A stretch of 55,125 nucleotides of DNA from Roseicyclus sp. (lineage in GTDB: Bacteria > Pseudomonadota > Alphaproteobacteria > Rhodobacterales > Rhodobacteraceae): NCBI GenBank assembly GCA_018401965.1, contig JAGYJU010000022.1, positions 1-55,125 on the forward strand. The letters run 5' to 3'. Below are positions 25,019 to 33,117 of this stretch, piece after piece; positions within the stretch are counted from its first letter, which is position 1, and every line of letters begins with the position of its first letter. The position numbers and the translations under genes are program-made. A model generated the notes under the pieces. It was not told where the DNA came from and did not search any database. It saw only the letters and a list, made by a program, of their open reading frames with translations.

Positions 25019-26092
25019 ATGCGCAGCTACAATATCGCGACCATCCCTGCAGATGGCATCGGGCCCGAAGTGATCGAGGCCGGAACCGAAGTTCTCTCCG
25101 CGCTGCAAAAGCGTGACGGGAACATCGAGTTCAACGTGACCTCTTTCGACTGGGGCACCAATTACTACAAGAAGCATGGCGTGATGATGCCCGCGAACGG
25201 GCTTGAACAGCTCAAGCCGTTCGACGCGATCTACTTCGGGGCGGTCGGTTCGCCGGATGTGCCCGATCACATCACCCTCTGGGGGCTGCGCCTGCCGATC
25301 TGCCAGGGGTTCGATCAATACGCGAATGTCCGGCCGACAAAGATCATTCCCGGCGTCACCTCGCCGCTGCGCGGCGTGGGGGTGGGAGATCTCGATTGGG
25401 TCATCGTGCGGGAAAATTCGGAAGGCGAATATTCCGGGCACGGCGGGCGGGCGCACCGGGGCTTGCCCGAGGAAGTGGGCACCGAGGTGTCGATCTTCAC
25501 GCGGGTCGGCGTCACGCGGATCATGCGCTATGCCTTCAAGCTTGCCCAATCCCGCCCGCGCAAGCTTTTGACCGTGGTGACAAAGTCCAATGCACAAAGG
25601 TTCGGCATGGTCATGTGGGATGAAATCGCGGCAGAGGTCGCGACAGAGTTTCCGGATGTGACCTGGGACAAGATGCTGGTCGATGCCATGACGGTGCGGA
25701 TGGTGAAAAACCCCGGCTCGCTCGACACGATCGTGGCGACCAATCTGCATGCCGATATCCTGTCCGATCTTGCCGGGGCGCTGGCAGGGTCGCTTGGGGT
25801 GGCGCCGACGGCCAATATCGATCCCGAACGGCGTTATCCCTCGATGTTCGAACCGATCCACGGGTCGGCCTTCGACATCACGGGCAAGGGCATCGCCAAC
25901 CCGGTCGCGACCTTCTGGACGGCCAGCCAGATGCTCGATCACCTTGGCGAAAGCGATGCGGCCGCCCGTCTGATGCGGGCGGTGGAGCGGGTCTGTGCAG
26001 AAGGAATACTGACACCGGATGTGGGCGGCACGGCCACGACACGCGACGTCACCGATGCCGTTTGCGAAGCGATCCGGGTGGAAAACGGCTGA
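25019..26092 (+). CDS. Tartrate dehydrogenase/decarboxylase or D-malate dehydrogenase
   Basis: A 357-residue NAD-dependent beta-decarboxylating dehydrogenase. It has the family landmarks IPADGIGPEVIEAG, FGAVGSPDVPDHITLWGLRLPICQGFDQYANVRP, a catalytic VVTKSNAQRFGMVMWDE segment, the metal site in NLHADILSDLAGALAGSLG, and the NAD loop HGSAFDITGKGIANPVA. The WGLRLPICQGFDQY segment is typical of the tartrate/D-malate group rather than isopropylmalate dehydrogenase. Reaction: oxidation, with or without decarboxylation, of tartrate, D-malate or related acids in the cytoplasm. It is divergent from lysR and near the TAXI transporter, consistent with a small hydroxy-acid utilisation unit. Substrate preference within the group cannot be set here. 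Confidence 0.87.
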   Translation: MRSYNIATIPADGIGPEVIEAGTEVLSALQKRDGNIEFNVTSFDWGTNYYKKHGVMMPANGLEQLKPFDAIYFGAVGSPDVPDHITLWGLRLPICQGFDQYANVRPTKIIPGVTSPLRGVGVGDLDWVIVRENSEGEYSGHGGRAHRGLPEEVGTEVSIFTRVGVTRIMRYAFKLAQSRPRKLLTVVTKSNAQRFGMVMWDEIAAEVATEFPDVTWDKMLVDAMTVRMVKNPGSLDTIVATNLHADILSDLAGALAGSLGVAPTANIDPERRYPSMFEPIHGSAFDITGKGIANPVATFWTASQMLDHLGESDAAARLMRAVERVCAEGILTPDVGGTATTRDVTDAVCEAIRVENG

Positions 26093-26120
26093 TCGGGGTC
26101 CGTTGCGTGGCATGGGCGAT

Positions 26121-26149
26121 CGCAGGCGGAAGGCGGGCCCCCGCCTGCG
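26121..26149. terminator. Stem-loop between convergent genes
   Basis: CGCAGGCGG (26121-26129) and CCGCCTGCG (26141-26149) make a perfect 9-bp stem with an 11-base loop in the 97-bp convergent gap. There is no T-run, but position and strength suit a shared transcription end. Confidence 0.5.
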
Positions 26150-26189
26150 TGGATGCGGCCTCTTGCGCAGCGGTGTGTCGGGATCGGCC

Positions 26190-27071
26190 CTAGTCCGCGA
26201 TTGACCCAGGGCCAACGCCGTCGAACCCGCTGAACATGCCGTTGGCATTGGCAAGGCCCTCGGTCGGGACGGGCTGGATGACATCCCAATGCTCGACGAT
26301 CCTGCCGTCTTCCATGCGGAACAGGTCATAAAAGGCGTGGGTCTGGCCGCTCCATTCGCCTTCGCTGACGGTCAGGACGAAATTTCCCTCGCCCAGTACC
26401 GCGTGGATCTCGGTGTAGACGAACATGTTGTTCTGCGCGGTCAGCGTCTCGACCGCCGCCATGATCCCCTCCAGCCCGTCCGCGATCATCGGGTTGTGCT
26501 GGGCGTAGCTGTCGGCGCTGATGTAGTCGGAGATGCGGGCGGGATCACGGCCCATCAGCACGTCTTCGATCAAGGCAACAGCAAGGGCCTTGTTCGCCTC
26601 GGTCTGGTCCAGATCGGTCGCTTCGGTTGGGCCGTCGGTTTGGGTTCTGCCGCTGGCGGTTTCCGTCACCAGGGGCTGCAACGCATCCCAGTGTTCCGCG
26701 ACCCGCCCATTCTCGTCCAAGCGGATGATGTCGAAGGAAACCATCTCGTCGGCGCCGAACGGCGCGGCATTGCGCCAGATGTTGTGCATGAAGACATAAT
26801 TTCCGTCTTCGAACATGCGGATGTTTTCAGCCGTTGTTCCCGCCTGTGCCAACACGGGCAGCATCTCGATGAACGGCTCCAGCCCGGTCGGGATGAAGGG
26901 GTTGTGCTGGATGTAATCGGGGTTGGCCAATTCCCGCATCCTGTCGACGTCCCCTTGCAGGACGGCGCCCAGGAACGCGCCGACAATCGGCTTGATCGAC
27001 GCGGTGTCTTCGGCAAGGGCGCCGGTGGCAAGCAAGGCGGTGGCTGCGGCAGCAGTCAGGGTCTTTTTCAT
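26190..27071 (-). CDS. Exported protein with two tandem SnoaL/NTF2-like domains
   Basis: A 293-residue protein. Residues 1-20 are a Sec signal peptide ending in GALA. Two homologous SnoaL-like polyketide-cyclase folds follow (about 22-140 and 155-280). The repeat is clear: YIQHNPFIPTGLEPF in the first copy against YAQHNPMIADGLEGI in the second, and GRVAEHWDALQP against GRIVEHWDVIQP. Single-domain exported proteins of this kind are common and mostly of unknown reaction; the Q-H-N-P motif usually lines the cavity. AAAGGAAC precedes ATG 27071. Divergent from the tetR gene and preceded by a possible 43-residue ORF, it is the likely target of that regulator. Function unknown. Confidence 0.8.
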   Translation of the reverse strand: MKKTLTAAAATALLATGALAEDTASIKPIVGAFLGAVLQGDVDRMRELANPDYIQHNPFIPTGLEPFIEMLPVLAQAGTTAENIRMFEDGNYVFMHNIWRNAAPFGADEMVSFDIIRLDENGRVAEHWDALQPLVTETASGRTQTDGPTEATDLDQTEANKALAVALIEDVLMGRDPARISDYISADSYAQHNPMIADGLEGIMAAVETLTAQNNMFVYTEIHAVLGEGNFVLTVSEGEWSGQTHAFYDLFRMEDGRIVEHWDVIQPVPTEGLANANGMFSGFDGVGPGSIAD

Positions 27072-27110
27072 GGGATTGGTTCCTTTTTCAGGGGAGGGAT
27101 ACCGGGGCGA

Positions 27111-27242
27111 TCAGGCGTCGGCACCGCCGGGAACGGCGTCGAGCTGCATCTCTTTCGGCACTGCGTCCTGCCGCGGCTGGGTGAAGGTGTTCACCTCATC
27201 GCCGCCCCCGGTGATGCCGATGGTTCTTTCAGGTGCGGACAT
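27111..27242 (-). CDS. Possible 43-residue small protein
   Basis: An ATG-started frame of 44 codons between the SnoaL gene and the TetR operators, on the SnoaL strand. The product begins MSAPERTIGITGGGDEVNTF and ends in VPGGADA; it is acidic, glycine-rich and has no signal or membrane segment. AGAAAG lies 4 bases before the ATG, a fair ribosome site, and the start is 29 bp from the operator at 27271. Its stop is 39 bp before the SnoaL start, so both could share one transcript. I recognise no family. It may be a real small protein, a leader peptide or chance; only position and ribosome site speak for it. Confidence 0.35.
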   Translation of the reverse strand: MSAPERTIGITGGGDEVNTFTQPRQDAVPKEMQLDAVPGGADA

Positions 27243-27270
27243 GGGGCTTTCTGTTGGTTGCGTGATGTCT

Positions 27271-27282
27271 TACCGATTGGTA
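27271..27282. promoter_or_regulatory. TetR operator candidate 1
   Basis: TACCGATTGGTA: TACC and GGTA as inverted arms around GATT. Same arms as the site at 27316, centre-to-centre 45 bp, in the divergent SnoaL-tetR region. Confidence 0.6.
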
Positions 27283-27315
27283 CAAATATCGACGACCCTC
27301 CGTCAAGACATAAAA

Positions 27316-27327
27316 TACCATATGGTA
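27316..27327. promoter_or_regulatory. TetR operator candidate 2
   Basis: TACCATATGGTA, a perfect 12-bp palindrome 5 bp before the tetR start codon, suited to autorepression. Confidence 0.65.
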
Positions 27328-27332
27328 ACAAA

Positions 27333-27938
27333 ATGAATGATGACGACCCGAAACCTGCGCGCGGGCGACCCCGGACGATGAACGCCAAGCAGGTGCTCGA
27401 CCTTGCGATGACGGCGTATTGGCACGGCGACCCGGCCGATGTGTCGGTCAACGCGATCTGCCAGATGGCGGGCATCTCGAAGCCGTCGCTCTATCGCGAG
27501 TTCGGCAGCGAGGACGGGCTGTCGCGCGCAGCCCTCGACCGCTATGCCGAACAGGTGCTGTCGGAGATGTTCGTGATCCTGCACGGCGGGACGGGGCTGC
27601 GCCAGACGCTCGGCGCGCTCATAGACTTCGCGAGCGACGATCCCCGGATGGAAACCGGCTGCCTGTTCTACAAGATGCGCGCGGGCAAGCACCGGCTTGG
27701 GCCAAAGACGCGGGCGCGGGTGGAAGAGATCGACGCTGCCGGACAGTCGGCCAATGCCGCCTTCCTGCAGGCTGCCCGCGATGCCGGGGACTGGCCGGAG
27801 GGCCTGTCGGTCGAGGCGGGGGCGAAATATCTCGGCGAGCAGATCGCGCTTGCGATCACCCAACGCGCCTCGGGCGAAGACCCCGCCCGCATCCGCGAGA
27901 TGCTGACGCTGGCCTTGTCGGTGTTCACCCGCCCATGA
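27333..27938 (+). CDS. TetR/AcrR-family regulator
   Basis: A 201-residue regulator. After the basic start (RGRPRTMNAKQVLDLAM) the DNA-binding domain covers about residues 13-65, with SVNAICQMAGISKPSLYREFGSEDGL as the helix-turn-helix and following helix. The C-terminal ligand domain has a CLFYKMRAGKHRLGPKTRARVEEI stretch. ATG 27333 is the first sensible start after the operator pair; the reading frame is open further upstream but would cross both operators. It is co-translated with the downstream DUF418 gene (ATGA overlap) and divergent from the SnoaL gene, so it probably represses both. Effector unknown; proteins of this type often answer to small electrophiles or lipophilic compounds. Confidence 0.88.
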   Translation: MNDDDPKPARGRPRTMNAKQVLDLAMTAYWHGDPADVSVNAICQMAGISKPSLYREFGSEDGLSRAALDRYAEQVLSEMFVILHGGTGLRQTLGALIDFASDDPRMETGCLFYKMRAGKHRLGPKTRARVEEIDAAGQSANAAFLQAARDAGDWPEGLSVEAGAKYLGEQIALAITQRASGEDPARIREMLTLALSVFTRP

Positions 27939-29050
27939 CCGGGGCGCCACGCGCCCTGATGCCCGATTACCTGCGCCTTGTCGCGCTGTTCGGCATCGTT
28001 GTCGTCAACGTCCAATTCATCGCGTTTTCGGCGCTTGGCAGTCTTGCCGATCCGCTAGCCGAGACCCTGCACGATGCCATCACCCTGTGGATGGTGAACG
28101 GGCTGGCGCTGTTCAAGACCTACGGGCTGTTTTCCTTCATGTTCGGGGTGGGCCTCGGGTTCCTGATGCGTTCGGTCGCGCGGCGCGGGCTGTCCTTCGG
28201 GCGCATCTACCGCAACCGGATGATCGGCCTTGCGATCCTCGGGATTGCCCATGGCTGCCTGTTCTTCCCCGGCGACATCCTGACGATCTATGCCGCGACA
28301 GGATCGATCCTTTACCTGTTTCGGGACTGGCCCGTGCGGCGGCTGGTGCGGGTCGGCGCGGCGCTGCTGGTCTTGCAGGCCCTTGTCGCGCCACCGCTGC
28401 TGCTGGTCGCGCCAGAGACGCCGCCGGAGATCGTCGCACTGGAGCGCGCGATCCTGACCGAAGGCGGGTTTGTTGAGGCGGTCTTGTTCCGAAGCATCGG
28501 CTTCGCCGTCATCATGCCGTCCTTCCTCGTGATCCAGGGCATCTCGGCGCTTGGCTGGTTCTGCCTTGGGCTGGCTGCGGTGAAATCCGGCATGATCGAC
28601 GAAGCTGATCACCCGGTCTGGCGGCGCGCGCGGCGCTGGTGTCTTGGGCCGGGCCTTGCGCTGAGCCTGGCCGGGGCCGCGATCTGGCAATTTTGGGCGC
28701 CGGCGGCAGGGGTCGTCTTGACCATCGCCGCGGCCCCCGTCGCGACCTTTGGCTATCTCGGCCTGATCGCCGCGCTGTCGCGCCCGCCGGGGCCGATCAT
28801 GGCCAAGGTGCTGGCGGCTGGCGGGTCAAGCCTGAGCATCTATCTCGGCCAGTCGATCCTCCTCTCGACGATCTTCTCGGGCTACGGGCTGGGCCTCTGG
28901 GAGTCCGTGGACCGGCTGAGTGCCGTTGCCGTCGCGCTTGCGGTGACGGTGATCCTGATCGTCGTATTGGCGATCTGGCGTTCCCGCTTCGGGCTGGGAC
29001 CCTTCGAATGGGTCCTGCGACGGATCACCTATGGCTGGTTCCGACACTAA
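27935..29050 (+). CDS. DUF418 (YeiB-like) membrane protein
   Basis: A 371-residue inner-membrane protein with roughly nine to ten helices. It starts with the conserved PDYLRLVALFGIVVVNVQ and has LFSFMFGVGLGFLMRS, RNRMIGLAILGIAHGCLFFPGDIL and a C-terminal GGSSLSIYLGQSILLSTIF followed by RFGLGPFEWVLRRITY, the signature end of DUF418. These proteins resemble acyltransferase-3 membrane folds and have no established role. The ATG lies within the tetR stop. The TAA stop (29048-29050) is also the target duplication of the following insertion sequence, so the element inserted exactly at the gene end without changing the protein. Confidence 0.83.
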   Translation: MTGAPRALMPDYLRLVALFGIVVVNVQFIAFSALGSLADPLAETLHDAITLWMVNGLALFKTYGLFSFMFGVGLGFLMRSVARRGLSFGRIYRNRMIGLAILGIAHGCLFFPGDILTIYAATGSILYLFRDWPVRRLVRVGAALLVLQALVAPPLLLVAPETPPEIVALERAILTEGGFVEAVLFRSIGFAVIMPSFLVIQGISALGWFCLGLAAVKSGMIDEADHPVWRRARRWCLGPGLALSLAGAAIWQFWAPAAGVVLTIAAAPVATFGYLGLIAALSRPPGPIMAKVLAAGGSSLSIYLGQSILLSTIFSGYGLGLWESVDRLSAVAVALAVTVILIVVLAIWRSRFGLGPFEWVLRRITYGWFRH

Positions 29051-30391
29051 GGACCCGAGCAGCGATAACTGAATCGGATGGAGCGGTCGGTGCCTGCGGC
29101 GATATGACTCCGGTTCAGGGGATTCCCTGTAGTTGCGGCGGGGATTACCGAATGGGGCATGATCGACCGGCACGGAATAGAGCAAAGGTGGCATGCGGAC
29201 GGCTCGAAGCGGGACGAACGGGGTCGGAGAGTGTTTGCTGCAAGCGAGGCGCGTGCGGCGGGTCGAGGCGGTGTTTCTGCTGTCTCGGCGATCACGGGGC
29301 TTGCACGCTCAACGATCGGACGCGGACTAAAAGATCTCGACAAGTCGTCGCCACCGAACGGCAGGGTGCGCCGCGAAGGTGGTGGTCCTCGGCTGTTGAC
29401 GGAACGCGATCCGACGCTGCTTGCGGACCTGAAGCGCTTGGTTGAGCCAGCCACGTTGGGCGATCCGGAGCGGCCGCTGTTGTGGGTGTCCAAGAGCTTG
29501 GACAAGTTGGCGCGGGCCCTTGGTGACATGGGCCATACGATCAGCCCCAACAGCGTGCGCAAACTGCTCGTGGGGCTCGGCTTCTCACGTCAGGTCAACC
29601 GCAAGGCGGATGAAGGCGCGAAACATCCCGACCGCGACGCCCAATTCGAGCACATCAACACCAGAGTGATGACTGCACAGGCGGCGGGCGAGCCCGTCAT
29701 ATCGGTGGACACCAAGAAAAAGGAACTCGTGGGCGCCTTCCGCAACGGCGGCAGCGACTATCGCCCGCAGGGCGCGCCGCTGCGCGTAAAGGTGCATGAC
29801 TTCGTCGACAAGGCACTCGGCAAGGTTGTCCCCTACGGCGTCTATGATGTGGCCGCCAACCAAGGCTGGGTCAGCGTTGGGGTTACGGCTGACACGGCAG
29901 AATTCGCGGTTCAATCGATCCGTACCTGGCACCAGCGTATGGGCCGCGCGCGCTATCCGAAAGCCCGCGCGTTGACAATTACCGCCGACTGCGGGGGCTC
30001 CAATGGAGCGCGCGTGCGGCTGTGGAAGCTGGAGTTGCAGAAACTCGCCGACGAAACCGGGCTCATCATCCACGTTCATCACTACCCGCCAGGCACGTCT
30101 AAGTGGAACCGGATTGAGCACCGGTTGTTCTGCCACATCACGCAGAACTGGCGCGGTCGGCCATTAACTGACCACCTCGCCGTGGTCGAATTGATCGGCG
30201 CAACCACGACCAATACCGGCTTGAAGGTTGAGTGCGCGCTCGACGCAAATACCTATCAGAAGGGCGTGAAAGTTTCAGATGCCGATATGGCTTGCCTCAA
30301 CATATCCGGCGATGCGTTCCATCCCGAATGGAACTACACCATCAAACCGCGGCAGGCCGCAGCAGTGTAGCGTTTGTTTTTGAGCCTGTCC
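29051..30391 (+). mobile_element. ISAzo13-family insertion sequence, copy 1 (intact)
   Basis: 1341 bp. The ends were set by comparing with copy 2: left end GGACCCGAGCAGCG, right end (reverse complement) GGACAGGCTCAAAA, giving short imperfect inverted repeats that share GGAC and GC-rich following bases. Both sides carry TAA (29048-29050 and 30392-30394) as a 3-bp target duplication. The element sits between the convergent stop codons of the DUF418 gene and a toxin pseudogene. It is nearly identical to copy 2 but in the opposite orientation. Confidence 0.88.
29159..30370 (+). CDS. ISAzo13-family transposase
   Basis: A 403-residue DDE transposase. An N-terminal helix-turn-helix region (VSAVSAITGLARSTIGRGLKDL, about residues 39-60) is followed by a catalytic domain. 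Likely catalytic residues are D184 (ISVDTKKKE), D277 (TADCGGSN) and E320 (NRIEHRLF), with the family motif HHYPPGTSKWNRIEH. It is full length for the ISAzo13 group. A long open frame on the opposite strand (29585-30136) is present in both copies but is a shadow of this coding region. This copy appears able to make active enzyme and could act on both elements. Confidence 0.88.
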   Translation: MIDRHGIEQRWHADGSKRDERGRRVFAASEARAAGRGGVSAVSAITGLARSTIGRGLKDLDKSSPPNGRVRREGGGPRLLTERDPTLLADLKRLVEPATLGDPERPLLWVSKSLDKLARALGDMGHTISPNSVRKLLVGLGFSRQVNRKADEGAKHPDRDAQFEHINTRVMTAQAAGEPVISVDTKKKELVGAFRNGGSDYRPQGAPLRVKVHDFVDKALGKVVPYGVYDVAANQGWVSVGVTADTAEFAVQSIRTWHQRMGRARYPKARALTITADCGGSNGARVRLWKLELQKLADETGLIIHVHHYPPGTSKWNRIEHRLFCHITQNWRGRPLTDHLAVVELIGATTTNTGLKVECALDANTYQKGVKVSDADMACLNISGDAFHPEWNYTIKPRQAAAV

Positions 30392-30690
30392 TAAAGCCTG
30401 TCATTCAGCCCTTTCACGATATCCATTTTCTCGTGCAGGACGGCAATGAGGACGGGGCGGTCGATTGCAAGCCAGAAGATGTCGTGACGCTGGCACCGAT
30501 GGATGCAGATCTCGTCAGGCAATTGCGGCACTGATCTTGACGGTGCTCGTCTGCTCCCGATCGCGTCGAAGCAGTCCCCGAGCGGTCAAAGGTACTTGTC
30601 CGCTTGTTCTGGTCCCCAGGTTTCGAACGTGTAGCGCCATACACCCTTGAGGTCTTCTTCCGCCGCAAGCGTAAGGTCGTAGCTCGGCAT
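30391..30690 (-). pseudogene. ParE/RelE-type toxin remnant with in-frame stop
   Basis: A 100-codon frame of normal ParE length, starting MPSYDLTLAAEEDLKGVWRY and ending ILIAVLHEKMDIVKGLNDRL-like (the family's IAVLHEKMD end is intact). Codon 35 is TGA (30586-30588). The codons around it read Leu-stop-Pro-Leu where Leu-Asp-Ala-Leu would be expected, which can be explained by one inserted T and one lost G close together. Downstream of the stop the frame is the correct toxin frame again. ParE toxins bind gyrase; RelE relatives cleave mRNA. The stop codon of the gene shares bases with the IS duplication. Lying 8 bp after the antitoxin remnant on the same strand, it formed a normal type II pair. 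Confidence 0.75.
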
Positions 30691-30698
30691 GGATTGGG

Positions 30699-30986
30699 CT
30701 AGACCCCTGCGCGCTTGCGTTCTTCGCGCCGGATCTCGTCAACGGATTTGCCGGCAAGCCCGCCGTGCCGCGCCTGCTCGATCCTGGGCTCCAGGAAGTT
30801 GGCCAGCGCCATGAAAGCCTGGTCTTCGCTCATCTCGGCAAGGGCAGGGGTGTCGCCAAGCGCTCGACCCAGGACATAGTCCTTGATGCTCTGCCCCTTG
30901 AGAGCAGCGATAGCCTAGAGCTTCTGGTGGTCTTCCGGCGAGATATCGATCGAGAGCCTGGGAATGGGGAGAGGATCGTCGATCAT
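30699..30986 (-). pseudogene. Type II antitoxin remnant with in-frame stop
   Basis: A 96-codon frame. The start (IPRLSIDISPEDHQKL) and the following AIAALKGQSIKDYVLGRAL resemble a ribbon-helix-helix type DNA-binding half; the rest (FLEPRIEQARHGGLAGKSVDEI) resembles the toxin-wrapping tail of ParD/RelB-like antitoxins. Codon 24 is TAG (30915-30917), where lysine (AAG) is the natural reading by comparison of the surrounding motif, so one A-to-T change is enough. With the toxin also broken, the module looks dead; loss of toxin first would make loss of antitoxin harmless (inference). The upstream minus-strand sequence has AACACATGTT, part of a possible operator. Confidence 0.72.
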
Positions 30987-31173
30987 GTCCCACAGTATAA
31001 CATGTGTTGAAGCTGAAGGGTTCAGCAATGCCCCTTATTTCGAGGCACCCCCACCCAAACACCGCCGCCGTCCTGTCTTTGTACGGGGAGGGGTGGCAGG
31101 ACAGACGCCGCGTGCGTATGCTGTGAAAAAGTGGGTCCGTTCTGGTAGTGGGCGCGCCTGAGGAAAGTTCTGA

Positions 31174-32173
31174 ATGCCCAAAAACGCAGCCACCGAGGCC
31201 GCGCGCCTATCTGTTGCGCCGATGATGGATTGGACGGACCGGCATTGCCGCTTCCTGCATCGACGGATGTCGGCGCGGGTGTTGCTCTATACGGAAATGG
31301 TCACGGCGCCTGCGGTGATCCATGGGGATCGGGACAGGTTGTTGGGCTTTGACGCCGCCGAACATCCCGTGGCGGTGCAGCTTGGCGGGTCAAGCCCGGC
31401 CGAGCTGGCACAGGCCAGCCGGATCGCGGCGGAGTTTGGCTATGACGAGATCAACCTGAATGTCGGCTGCCCGTCGGACCGGGTGCAATCGGGCTGTTTC
31501 GGCGCGGTCCTGATGGAACGCCCGCAGCTCGTGGCCGACTGCGTCGCGGCGATGATCGCGGCCAGCCCGGTCGAGGTGACGGTGAAATGCCGGATCGGGG
31601 TGGATGATCAGATCCCCGAAACCGTCCTGCCCGCGTTTCTTGAAACCGTCGCCGCCGCCGGGGTCACCCGCTTTTCCATCCATGCGCGCAAGGCCTGGCT
31701 GCAGGGCCTGAGCCCCAAGGAAAACCGCGATATCCCGCCGCTGGATTACGCGCTGGTGCATGCGATGAAACGGCAATTCCCGCAGCTGCACCTGTCGATC
31801 AACGGTGGCATCACCACGCTGGCCGAGGCCAAGGCACAGCTGGCCGCCGGCATGGATGGGGTGATGATCGGGCGCGCGGCCTATCACACGCCCGCCGACA
31901 TCCTGCTTGCGGCGGACCATGGAGATTTTTGGCGCGGCGACACCGGCCAAGACCGCCGAACAGGTGGTGCAGGAGATGCTGCCCCATATCGAGGCGCACC
32001 TGGCACAAGGCGGGCGGCTGCACCAGGTGACGCGGCACATGCTGGGCCTGTTCGCGGGGCGGCCCGGCGCGCGCGGCTGGAAACGCCACCTGAGCGAAAA
32101 CGCCCATCGCGACGGGGCAGGGCCCGATACCGTGGAACGCGCGCTGGCCGAGGTGACGGCGCACGCTGCCTGA
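31174..32173 (+). pseudogene. dusA: tRNA-dihydrouridine synthase A, frameshifted
   Basis: DusA reduces uridines in the D-loop of tRNA using FMN and NADPH. The first 249 or so codons read in one frame: LSVAPMMDWTDRHCRFLHRR, INLNVGCPSDRVQSGCFGAVLM (catalytic cysteine after the glycine), FSIHARKAWLQGLSPKENR and GVMIGRAAYHTPADILLAAD. The rest (IFGAATPAKTAEQVVQEM to VERALAEVTAHAA) continues in the next frame. Removing one G near 31921-31924 joins both halves into a 332-residue protein of normal DusA length; total length 1000 bp fits a single extra base. GAGGAAAG precedes ATG 31174. It may be a true mutation or a sequence error. Confidence 0.85.
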
Positions 32174-32292
32174 TCGCCAACCCGGCGCGAGCAGCCAAAC
32201 GGGCCGCAAGGACAGGCCAAGGCCAAGGGGGCTTTCCCTCGCGGCATGGCTCGGTTAATCGGCGCGGGAACCGGACCAGAGCGAGACCTCAA

Positions 32293-33117
32293 ATGCCTGA
32301 ATTATCAGAATTTCTACCCATGCTTGCACTGATCCTCGGGATCGGGGGTTTTGCCGGCGTGATCGCCGGTCTTTTGGGCGTGGGGGGCGGCATCGTGCTG
32401 GTGCCCGCGTTCTATTTCGCCTTCGAAAGCCTGGGCTATGGCCCGGCGGGATTGATGCAGATCTGCATCGGCACATCGCTTGCCACGATTGCCGTCACCT
32501 CGCTTCGGTCGCTTCTGGCGCATAACAAGAAGGGCGCGGTCGATTGGGATATCCTGCGCCATTGGGGGCCGGGTATCGGCGTTGGCGCGGTCCTGGGCGT
32601 GGTTGCGGCCAGTGGGTTGCGCGGGGAAATCCTGATGGTGATTTTCGGGGTTCTGGGCATGATCGTCGGGCTTTACCTTGCCTTTGGCCGGGCCACCTGG
32701 CGCCTGGGCCCGCAGATGCCGAAAGGTGTCGGCTGCGCGGTCAGCAGCCCGATCCTGGGCTTTCTGTCGGTGCTGATGGGGATCGGCGGCGGCAGTTTCG
32801 GGGTGCCCTTGATGACGCTATACGGGGTGGCCATTCACCGCGCGGTGGCGACGGCGGCGGGCTTTGGCATCCTGATCGCGGTGCCCTCGGTGCTTGGCTT
32901 CCTGATGATCGCGGGTGCGCCCGAAAACCGGCCCCCCTTCACCCTGGGCCAGGTCAACCTGGTGGCTTTCGTGGTGGTGGTGGCGATGACGCTGATCACC
33001 ACGCCCTGGGGGGTCAGACTGGCCCATGCGATGGACCCCAAGCCGCTCAAGCGGGTGTTCGCGGTCTTCATCATCGTCATGGCGCTGAACATGCTGCGCA
33101 AGGCGTTCATGGGATGA
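32293..33117 (+). CDS. TauE/SafE-family sulfite/sulfonate exporter-like permease
   Basis: A 274-residue inner-membrane protein with about eight helices. It has the duplicated glycine-rich motif of the family: GLLGVGGGIVLVPAFYF in the first half and GIGGGSFGVPLMTLYG in the second. It is likely an anion exporter (sulfite, sulfoacetate or similar organosulfur products), but the substrate is not set by sequence. ATG 32293 lacks a strong ribosome site (GAGACC upstream). The gene is 119 bp after dusA and is coupled to the next gene by ATGA. It lies in the segment bounded by the two inverted IS copies. Confidence 0.85.
   Translation: MPELSEFLPMLALILGIGGFAGVIAGLLGVGGGIVLVPAFYFAFESLGYGPAGLMQICIGTSLATIAVTSLRSLLAHNKKGAVDWDILRHWGPGIGVGAVLGVVAASGLRGEILMVIFGVLGMIVGLYLAFGRATWRLGPQMPKGVGCAVSSPILGFLSVLMGIGGGSFGVPLMTLYGVAIHRAVATAAGFGILIAVPSVLGFLMIAGAPENRPPFTLGQVNLVAFVVVVAMTLITTPWGVRLAHAMDPKPLKRVFAVFIIVMALNMLRKAFMG

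Noticed and set aside
29585..30136. 183-codon open frame on the minus strand inside IS copy 1, repeated in copy 2 at 34149-34700
   Set aside because: It is antisense to the transposase catalytic region, and its presence in both copies follows from their near identity. No ribosome site or domain supports it.
30391..30690. In-frame TGA in the toxin and TAG in the antitoxin as recoded codons (selenocysteine or pyrrolysine)
   Set aside because: The positions correspond to ordinary Asp/Ala and Lys in the families, no recoding element is seen, and neither family uses such residues.
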